This document shows positions 19,465-24,763 of a stretch of 24,763 nt of DNA, in pieces. The translations under genes and the position numbers were made by a program. This DNA is from a bacterium. GTDB taxonomy: Bacteria > Patescibacteriota > Minisyncoccia > Phycocordibacterales > UBA1550. The stretch lies in the NCBI GenBank assembly GCA_021812665.1, contig JAKAMX010000004.1, positions 1 through 24,763 on the forward strand, given 5' to 3'. Within the stretch, counting starts at the first letter, position 1, and every line of letters begins with the position of its first letter. A model generated the notes under the pieces. The model searched no databases. It was given only the letters and a program-made list of their open reading frames with translations, and was not told the origin of the DNA.

Positions 19465-21315
19465 ATGGCTGATCTTGAAAAGGACGAGATAAAAAATGAG
19501 AGCCCCGCTTCTCTGACAGAAACTTCTCCAAGTGCTCAGGCGCCTGCACCAGCGGGAGGAGTGCTAAATCTTGTTCCGCCATTTATGCGAAAGCGTTTCT
19601 CTCATCGCCCCAGAAAGCCTGGTCAAATTCGTATTGCAAAAGCAAACCCAGAACTTAAGCACGCTCTTCACAATATCCAAATCTCAGAGGATCGAATTGA
19701 ACACGACCTCGCGCGCCTAGAAGGAGACAAACAAGCACTCGTTGATCAAATTAAAAACCTCGAGGACCAACGTAATTTCGCCGAAAACCAAGGAGCAACG
19801 AAGGCAACAATTACGCGCATTCAAACATTGCTCACCGAGGCGCAAGATCGACTCAAAATGATCTCGGGCATCATTCCAGAGCACTCAGTTTCTCGCGATC
19901 GCGTTTTAATGGAAGAGATTCTCAAAAAGTGGCGCGAGTATGATCATGAGCGCACGCACCAGGCTGTTGCTGAACATAAACTGAACGTAAACCCTGAGGA
20001 TAAAAAAGCAGAGGGTGATTTCAATAGAGCGCGCGCAGCTGCCCACGCTCTTAATGAAGAAATTGCAACACTCGTTAAACAAGGCGAACAAAGAGTTGAA
20101 AATGATACACCCAACCCAGTTCGCGATGAAAGTATTTCTTATACACGCGCACAAATGGAAGCGGATGAGGAGCTCCGCGCGCAGCATACTGTTCAAAAGC
20201 AAACACCCGCATGGGCATCATCTCTTATTACACCCGAACCAACGCCCGCAATAACTCCGGAGGTTCCTAAAGTAACGGAACCAGTAGTGGCAGAAAACCC
20301 TGAACTTATCGAAACAATCCCAGAAACAAAAGAAGCAGGCGCAATACAAAATGAAAATGCGCCAACAGATGTCGATCTTGATCCAGTTATTTGGGAAGAC
20401 GTTCATCCGTCAACAGAAAACAACGATCAGCACACACCCATTCAGGCTCCCGAAACCGAGGCCACATCCATTGAAACAGTTCCAAAAAAGCAAGAAACTG
20501 CCAAGGCGATAGAAGAGATTACACCAACCTTTGCGACAGCGCCGTCTGAAAATGAGTCTGGAGCGCAAGTCGTTTTACAAGATCTTGCTCCGGCCCCAGA
20601 AGAGATGTTGCTCTTTACTCCAAAGCAAACACTTCTTGATGATAGTCTTGCCCAAGAAATAACACCGGAGAAGCCAACGCCCATTATTGCCAAGCCTGTT
20701 CCAGCAGTAGTACCGGAAATCGCCCCTGAGACCAAACAAGAACTTCCAGAGACAACTACATCACCACTGCCAGAAATTGCTCCCGACATCGTAAACACTA
20801 CACCAGAGCAACCTCCAACGATACAACCCGAACCCGCGCCTCAGACGCAAGTTGACGAGTCGCCGCAAATTGAGGAGGCGCCAAAAGAGGAATCAAAAGT
20901 GGCTGATCAGTTAATGCCTCAAGAAATTGCACCGAGGAATCCTCAAGTGATCGCCTACGCAGATGCGCAAGTCAAGGAACACCTCGATTCGCTCTTTGGC
21001 AAGAAGGGGATATTCGGTATCGGCTATGTCAGTGGCGAAGATTCACCACACTGGAAAGACTCTTTGTTCGGCTTTGCAGGGAAAACGGTTGCACAAGTAA
21101 TGGAAGCAGAACCCAAAAAGGAAACGACACCAGGCGCAAAACATTATGGTATCGAGAATTTTGACGCGACAGAAAAAATACAAGACTACCTTGTGTTGGC
21201 AATGAGTGAAACAGGTGTTCATCCAGAGCCCGAAGAAAGTACTGATGATTATTTGCGACGCGCTTCGGCGGTCACTATTGATAAATACTTGCAGCAAAAT
21301 AAAAAATTACCGTAA
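19465..21315 (+). CDS. Large acidic protein: coiled coil, Pro/Glu-rich middle, C-terminal domain
   Basis: I do not recognise the 616-residue protein. It has an N-terminal Pro/Ala-rich tail, then a coiled coil (about 55-190, LEGDKQALVDQIKNLEDQ), a long disordered Pro/Glu/Thr-rich section (about 215-485) with many PEI/PEPAP-type repeats, and a compact C-terminal domain (about 490-616: VKEHLDSLFGKKGIFGIGYV, AKHYGIENFDATEKIQDYL, DDYLRRASAVTIDKYL). No signal peptide. The ATG at 19465 (MADLEKDE) is chosen over upstream Met codons because CATACT ends 11 bases before it and those extra residues are AT-rich noise. It ends 2 bases before the DUF5663 gene, so the two are an operon. Confidence 0.75.
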   Translation: MADLEKDEIKNESPASLTETSPSAQAPAPAGGVLNLVPPFMRKRFSHRPRKPGQIRIAKANPELKHALHNIQISEDRIEHDLARLEGDKQALVDQIKNLEDQRNFAENQGATKATITRIQTLLTEAQDRLKMISGIIPEHSVSRDRVLMEEILKKWREYDHERTHQAVAEHKLNVNPEDKKAEGDFNRARAAAHALNEEIATLVKQGEQRVENDTPNPVRDESISYTRAQMEADEELRAQHTVQKQTPAWASSLITPEPTPAITPEVPKVTEPVVAENPELIETIPETKEAGAIQNENAPTDVDLDPVIWEDVHPSTENNDQHTPIQAPETEATSIETVPKKQETAKAIEEITPTFATAPSENESGAQVVLQDLAPAPEEMLLFTPKQTLLDDSLAQEITPEKPTPIIAKPVPAVVPEIAPETKQELPETTTSPLPEIAPDIVNTTPEQPPTIQPEPAPQTQVDESPQIEEAPKEESKVADQLMPQEIAPRNPQVIAYADAQVKEHLDSLFGKKGIFGIGYVSGEDSPHWKDSLFGFAGKTVAQVMEAEPKKETTPGAKHYGIENFDATEKIQDYLVLAMSETGVHPEPEESTDDYLRRASAVTIDKYLQQNKKLP

Positions 21316-21317
21316 TT

Positions 21318-21614
21318 ATGGACAATCAAAGTTTTCGTGAAACCCTTATCAAAGAACTTGGCATCGACAACCTATCGAGCGATGCGCAAGATGAAATTGT
21401 TGCAAAAGTTGGTGAAATGGTTTTGCAATCATTAACCGCCACTATCCTCAATAAACTAAACCCTGCAGCCCGAGATCAGTTCACTCTTATCAGCGAGTCT
21501 GGTGATCCTACACAAATCCAACAATTCCTCGAAGAAAACGCTCCAGGCATCAAAGAAATGATGAGTGTGGAACTTAAAAAAACCTTAGACGGCTTTAAGA
21601 AAGTAAACCTATAA
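21318..21614 (+). CDS. DUF5663 family protein
   Basis: The 98-residue product fits the small DUF5663 family seen in Patescibacteria: ELGIDNLSSDAQDEIVAKVGEMVLQSLTATILNKL followed by an acidic second half (SGDPTQIQQFLEENAPGIKEMM). It is all-helical and soluble; function unknown. It is encoded 2 bp after the large acidic protein, so the two are probably translated together and may interact. A terminator lies 27 bp downstream. Confidence 0.75.
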   Translation: MDNQSFRETLIKELGIDNLSSDAQDEIVAKVGEMVLQSLTATILNKLNPAARDQFTLISESGDPTQIQQFLEENAPGIKEMMSVELKKTLDGFKKVNL

Positions 21615-21641
21615 AGACGTTTGTGTGCAGTCAAATTTAGG

Positions 21642-21676
21642 ACAGCGATGCAAAAAGTTTGCATCGCTGTTTTTTA
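21642..21676 (+). terminator. Terminator after the DUF5663 gene
   Basis: ACAGCGATGCAAA (21642-21654) and TTTGCATCGCTGT (21658-21670) form a 13-bp stem with a T6 tail. It ends immediately before the uvrD promoter hexamer. Confidence 0.9.
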
Positions 21677-21692
21677 TGGTACAGTGACATGG

Positions 21693-23636
21693 ATGAGTCA
21701 CCTCGAACACCTAAACGATAAGCAACGCGAAGCGGCACAACATAAAGACGGACCCATTCTCATCATTGCTGGTGCAGGCACTGGAAAAACCAATACACTT
21801 ACCCATCGAATACTTAACCTCATCAAGGAGGGGATTGCGCCGCAAAGTATTTTGGCGATCACGTTTACCAACAAAGCAGCAAAAGAAATGCTTGAGCGGG
21901 TCGATGCGCTCCTCCTCAAGCACGGATTCTCTGCCGGTTTTCGTGATGGAGACGCACGGCCTTTTATCGGCACGTTCCATTCTCTTGGTGTATATATTTT
22001 GCGCAACAATGCTCACACTATCGGTTTAAACAAACACTTTGCGATCCTCGACAAAAGCGACTCGATGGCACTTATTAAAGAGGCAATAAAAACGCAGGGG
22101 CTTGACCCGAAGCAATTTCCCGCAGAACGCATAGCAAGTGTTATTTCAAAACAAAAAGGAAACCTGGTGACTGTCGCCGAGTATCGTCGCCTAGCAAGCA
22201 ATTCTCATTTCGGGGGAATTGTCGATTCGGTGTGGACACGGTACGAAGCACTCCTCGCACGCGAGCAAGCGCTCGATTTTGACGACCTCCTTCTCAAAAC
22301 AGTAGTTCTACTTCATGACCATACCGACATCCGCGCTTCTTATCAAAAACGCTGGCACTACATACACATAGATGAGTACCAAGATACCAACGCAGTTCAA
22401 TACGAACTCGCACGCCTACTCGCGGGAGATTCTATGAATATTTGCGCTGTCGGTGATGGTGATCAAAATATTTATAGTTGGCGCGGCGCAAATGTTCAAA
22501 ACATTTTGAATTTTGAAAAAGATTATGCGGGTGCACAAACAATTCTTCTAGAGGAAAACTATCGCTCAACGCAAACGATCCTTGCAGCAGCAAATGATGT
22601 CATAAAAAAGAACACCATTCGCAAAGAAAAAAATCTCTTTACCAGAAACACTGAGGGCGAGAAAATAACGTTGCTCCAGAGCTATGACGAAAATGGAGAA
22701 GCCCGCACAATAGGAAATCAGATCAAAGAGCTCCTCTCTTCGGGCACAAAGGCGCAGGATATTGCTGTACTTTATCGCGCAAACTTTCAGTCACGAGCAC
22801 TCGAGGAAGCGTTTCTCACAATGGATATTCCGTATCAAGTGCTCGGCGTTCGCTTTTTTGAACGAAAGGAGGTGAAGGATATTCTTTCTTTTATTCGTGC
22901 GGCCCTGAATCCTGAAGGTCTTTCTGACATCAAGCGCATCATCGATGTCCCACCGAGAGGTATTGGAAAATCGACATTGATGAAAATGTTCGCCAAAGAT
23001 GAAGAGAGTTTGGCTCCTGCGGCAAAAAAGCGCGTTGAGCAGTTCTGGCAACTGTTGGCATCCATCCGCGACTATGCGCTCAATGAAAAAACCTCAAAGC
23101 TGATTAAATTCGTTTCAGAAAAAACGGGAATTGAGGCATTACTCAAAACCGGCATTGATGAAGACAGCGAGCGTCTGGAAAACATTCACGAGCTCGTAAC
23201 CCTTGCAATGAAATACGATTTCCTGCCGCCGGATGAAGCAGTGGAAAAACTCTTGAGCGACGCAGCACTCGCTTCCGACCAAGACTCTCTCATCAAAAGC
23301 GAAAGCGCAGTGAAACTCATGACAGTACATGCGGCAAAGGGATTGGAATTCCCCTTCGTATTCATTACCGGCCTCGAGCAGGACCTTTTCCCTCATCGTC
23401 GCATGAACAGCGAAGGAGTTTCAAAAGAAGATGCTGAGGAGGAACGTCGGCTTTTTTATGTTGCCATCACACGCGCAAAGAAAAAACTTTTTCTTTCCTA
23501 TGCGTCAGTGCGAACCATTTTCGGCAAACGACAAGTAAATCTGCCTTCAGAATTTCTTTCAGATATTAGTGACGTCTATCTTGAGGTAGAAGAAGGGGAT
23601 ACGAATGGGGAGCCGATCATAAGACTCGATTGGTAA
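21693..23636 (+). CDS. uvrD: UvrD/PcrA superfamily I DNA helicase
   Basis: A 3'-5' DNA helicase for nucleotide-excision and mismatch repair and replication-fork handling. The 647-residue product contains the SF1A motifs: LNDKQREAA (Q-motif), GAGTGKT (27-33), AITFTNKAAKEM, the IDEYQDTN motif II, GDGDQNIYSWRGA, ENYRSTQTIL, MTVHAAKGLEFPFVFI and FYVAITRAKKKL. It is shorter than E. coli UvrD (720), ending right after motif VI and the DNA-binding tail. The ATG at 21693 fits TACAGT (21680-21685) with a 7-base gap. The frame upstream (from 21621) runs through the preceding terminator and is not coding. Confidence 0.96.
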   Translation: MSHLEHLNDKQREAAQHKDGPILIIAGAGTGKTNTLTHRILNLIKEGIAPQSILAITFTNKAAKEMLERVDALLLKHGFSAGFRDGDARPFIGTFHSLGVYILRNNAHTIGLNKHFAILDKSDSMALIKEAIKTQGLDPKQFPAERIASVISKQKGNLVTVAEYRRLASNSHFGGIVDSVWTRYEALLAREQALDFDDLLLKTVVLLHDHTDIRASYQKRWHYIHIDEYQDTNAVQYELARLLAGDSMNICAVGDGDQNIYSWRGANVQNILNFEKDYAGAQTILLEENYRSTQTILAAANDVIKKNTIRKEKNLFTRNTEGEKITLLQSYDENGEARTIGNQIKELLSSGTKAQDIAVLYRANFQSRALEEAFLTMDIPYQVLGVRFFERKEVKDILSFIRAALNPEGLSDIKRIIDVPPRGIGKSTLMKMFAKDEESLAPAAKKRVEQFWQLLASIRDYALNEKTSKLIKFVSEKTGIEALLKTGIDEDSERLENIHELVTLAMKYDFLPPDEAVEKLLSDAALASDQDSLIKSESAVKLMTVHAAKGLEFPFVFITGLEQDLFPHRRMNSEGVSKEDAEEERRLFYVAITRAKKKLFLSYASVRTIFGKRQVNLPSEFLSDISDVYLEVEEGDTNGEPIIRLDW

Positions 23637-23667
23637 AAGATACGGAGGTCGCACCTCCGTATCTTTT
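23635..23667 (+). repeat. Left flanking hairpin of the Y1 transposase, also uvrD terminator
   Basis: AAAAGATACGGAGGT (23635-23649), loop CGC and ACCTCCGTATCTTTT (23653-23667) form a 15-bp stem. The 23-base core from ATACGG to CCGTAT is identical to that of the second hairpin on the other side of the transposase. The T-rich right arm could end uvrD transcription, and the hairpin overlaps the transposase stop codon. Confidence 0.85.
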
Positions 23668-24349
23668 ACTCGAAAACCTTGAAAGAATCATCCGCTGATC
23701 TGGACGTAATCCAATCCCTGAGCTCTTTTTTATACTTTTGTTCGTTTGTATTATACATTTCAAAAAAAAGTTTTTTGTTGGTTAAGTGCGCGAACTCTCC
23801 ATTTCCTACTCCAACAATATCTCTCAAGTTGGACCAGCGATACCCCTCCAAAAATTTTATTGCCCCCTCGATGTCGCTAACTCCATTTTCCTTCCATTTT
23901 GGCTGGAATAAATCGAGCGGATTTGTGTGAATATAAAATGGCAAATGAACAAAGTGGGGATCATCCTCAATACGAATTATTTTTGTTCTCCCCTGAAATA
24001 GCACGCCACTTCTCTTGTTTTGCTCGTTGAAATACATCGTATATCCACCAATGATCTTGCGTGAAAATACTCCGGCGCTACCAATTTCTTTTTCAACAAC
24101 AAGGATATGCGGGTGGTTTGGCATTAATGCCCAACAGAGAACGTCAACGAGTTTCTTTTTGGGGGCAGGCACTGCATCGTTGGGCTGTTTGCTTTGTCTT
24201 CTCCTTACATAGTATGACTGATCCGCATTTGTCTTGTCATTAAAATCTCCAAGATTATGCGCAAAACGAACATAGTCTGTATTAGATAGAAAAATTTTGC
24301 GTTTCTCTACCCCTCTATTTAGTAAATGAAAAATGCCCCCTTCTTCCAT
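23666..24349 (-). CDS. REP-associated tyrosine (Y1, IS200-like) transposase
   Basis: Y1 HUH single-strand transposase of the RAYT type, which nicks and rejoins single-stranded DNA at hairpins. The 227-residue protein starts EEGGIFHLLNRGVEKRKIFLS and carries the HUH pair His79-Pro-His81 in LMPNHPHIL, with the candidate nucleophile tyrosine in GGYTMYFNEQNKRSGVLFQGR (Tyr103 or Tyr106). The start is set at 24349 because TACTAT ends 6 bases before that ATG; longer reading (to 24487) passes through the flanking hairpin. It is intact, with no tnpB-like partner. It lies between uvrD and rsmA and is probably a recent insertion or a domesticated REP transposase. Confidence 0.88.
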   Translation of the reverse strand: MEEGGIFHLLNRGVEKRKIFLSNTDYVRFAHNLGDFNDKTNADQSYYVRRRQSKQPNDAVPAPKKKLVDVLCWALMPNHPHILVVEKEIGSAGVFSRKIIGGYTMYFNEQNKRSGVLFQGRTKIIRIEDDPHFVHLPFYIHTNPLDLFQPKWKENGVSDIEGAIKFLEGYRWSNLRDIVGVGNGEFAHLTNKKLFFEMYNTNEQKYKKELRDWITSRSADDSFKVFE

Positions 24350-24372
24350 CAATAGATAGTACCACACTCCCC

Positions 24373-24403
24373 CTAAATACGGAGGTCGCACCTCCGTATT
24401 TAG
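24373..24403. repeat. Right flanking hairpin of the Y1 transposase
   Basis: CTAAATACGGAGGT (24373-24386), loop CGC and ACCTCCGTATTTAG (24390-24403) repeat the core of the left hairpin with different outer bases (TTTAG instead of CTTTT). It lies 24 bases upstream of the transposase start and overlaps the rsmA promoter region. Confidence 0.85.
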
Positions 24404-24432
24404 TGAAGAATAAGTGACATATACTAATTGTA

Positions 24433-24669
24433 ATGCGTGCCAAAAAAACTCTTGGTCAGAATTTCTTAAATTCAAAAGCAGTTGCACGCGACATTGTGCG
24501 AGCAGCTGAACTTACTCACCGGGAAACCATTTTAGAAATTGGCCCCGGAAAAGGCTTCCTCACCGCCGAACTCCTGGAATCTGGCGCCCTCGTTGTCGCA
24601 GTGGAAAAAGACGACCGGATGATCCCTCTTTTGCATGAAAAATTTTCTGCCGAAATTCTATCATTATAG
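24433..24669 (+). pseudogene. rsmA: Truncated rsmA (ksgA) 16S rRNA dimethyltransferase, N-terminal part
   Basis: RsmA dimethylates two adenines near the 3' end of 16S rRNA. The opening KKTLGQNFLNSKAVARDIV, the SAM-binding motif LEIGPGKGFLTAELLE and VVAVEKDDRMIPLLHEKF are typical. TATACT (24420-24425) ends 7 bases before the ATG. Family proteins are about 260 residues, but this frame stops after 78 (TAG at 24667-24669), and the sequence following AEI no longer resembles RsmA. The remaining domain is missing from the window. The break coincides with the point where an antisense DUF4012-like reading begins (see the next feature). Confidence 0.8.
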
Positions 24670-24761
24670 TCTGGTAAATCTATTGGCCCAACGGACGATA
24701 GAACGTTTGTCAAAAATGGGACGTTTATCGCAAACACTCCATCAACCACTGTCCCCGACTC
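24639..24761 (-). pseudogene. DUF4012-like protein fragment, antisense to the rsmA end
   Basis: Read on the minus strand from 24761 downward, an uninterrupted frame gives VVDGVFAINVPFLTNVLSS, then VGPIDLPDYNDRISAENF. This follows the DUF4012 pattern of V-x-A-(I/D) and GP(V/I)-x-(L/V)P-(G/D)Y ending in I-(T/S)-A-(E/D)-N-F. It is open past the window edge, so its length is unknown, and it ends where the rsmA coding pattern takes over. About 18 bases (24639-24657) fit both proteins. Confidence 0.55.
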
Positions 24762-24763
24762 TT

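Noticed and set aside
21621..21692. Longer N-terminus of uvrD
   Set aside because: The extra codons are the terminator hairpin of the DUF5663 gene and the uvrD -10 hexamer.
24350..24487. Longer N-terminus of the Y1 transposase
   Set aside because: It would translate the right flanking hairpin, and the family starts with the short HxxNRG segment present after 24349.
1..24763. TGA recoded to glycine (as in Gracilibacteria)
   Set aside because: TGA ends the first partial gene and the Ada-like gene cleanly, and no gene reads through TGA.
1..24763. CRISPR array or cas genes
   Set aside because: No regularly spaced short direct repeats and no cas-like proteins; the repeats found are foldbacks tied to tRNA genes, HU or the transposase.

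Overview
The window looks like chromosomal DNA from a Candidate Phyla Radiation (Patescibacteria, Parcubacteria-like) bacterium. The reasons are compact protein families, a DUF5663 protein, a DUF4012 fragment, a rich set of uncharacterised single-membrane-span and Pro/Glu-rich proteins, very weak Shine-Dalgarno signals, and the standard use of TGA as a stop (which argues against Gracilibacteria and Absconditabacteria). This placement is inference from gene content; no rRNA gene is present.

Layout. 1-3.9 kb (plus strand): the tail of a membrane protein, clpP, rny (RNase Y), an HU gene flanked by two look-alike inverted-repeat elements, and an orphan gene. 3.9-8.0 kb (mostly minus): a decayed DoxX-like gene, a dCMP-deaminase-like gene, a small plus-strand Ada-type zinc protein, and a histidine kinase/double-receiver pair. 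8.0-9.8 kb: five minus-strand tRNA genes in all (Gly-TCC at 5.3 kb, then Arg-CCG, Pro-TGG, Gly-GCC, Arg-TCG), yraN, and an AT-rich stretch with three evenly spaced DnaA-box-like sequences. 9.9-13.6 kb: cca, xth, a Xer-type recombinase and a possible ADP-ribosyltransferase-fold protein. 13.7-19.1 kb: a small ORF, rpsO, a NYN-domain protein, a membrane protein, a DksA/TraR zinc finger protein, comM and a LysM-M23 protein. 19.4-24.8 kb: a large acidic Pro-rich protein plus DUF5663, a UvrD/PcrA helicase, a REP-type Y1 transposase bracketed by identical hairpins, and an rsmA fragment that runs abruptly into an antisense DUF4012 fragment.

Three patterns stand out. (1) Four of the five tRNA genes are followed by a 170-235 bp modular foldback element. 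Its outer stem is a copy of that particular tRNA's own T-arm/acceptor end, its far end carries a second copy of the tRNA 3' end, and the inner stems differ in sequence but keep the same layout. I do not recognise this as a described family. (2) At least thirteen genes have a TANNNT-type -10 hexamer ending 6-8 nt before the ATG, as expected for leaderless transcription. (3) HU sits between two 121-122 bp elements whose closing stems show a compensatory base change. The window end also carries a junction that is either gene disruption or an assembly chimera.

Functionally, the region mixes protein and RNA turnover (ClpP, RNase Y, NYN), tRNA maturation (Cca, which is needed because most tRNAs here lack an encoded CCA), DNA repair and recombination (Xth, Xer, UvrD, ComM), signalling and cell-envelope proteins.
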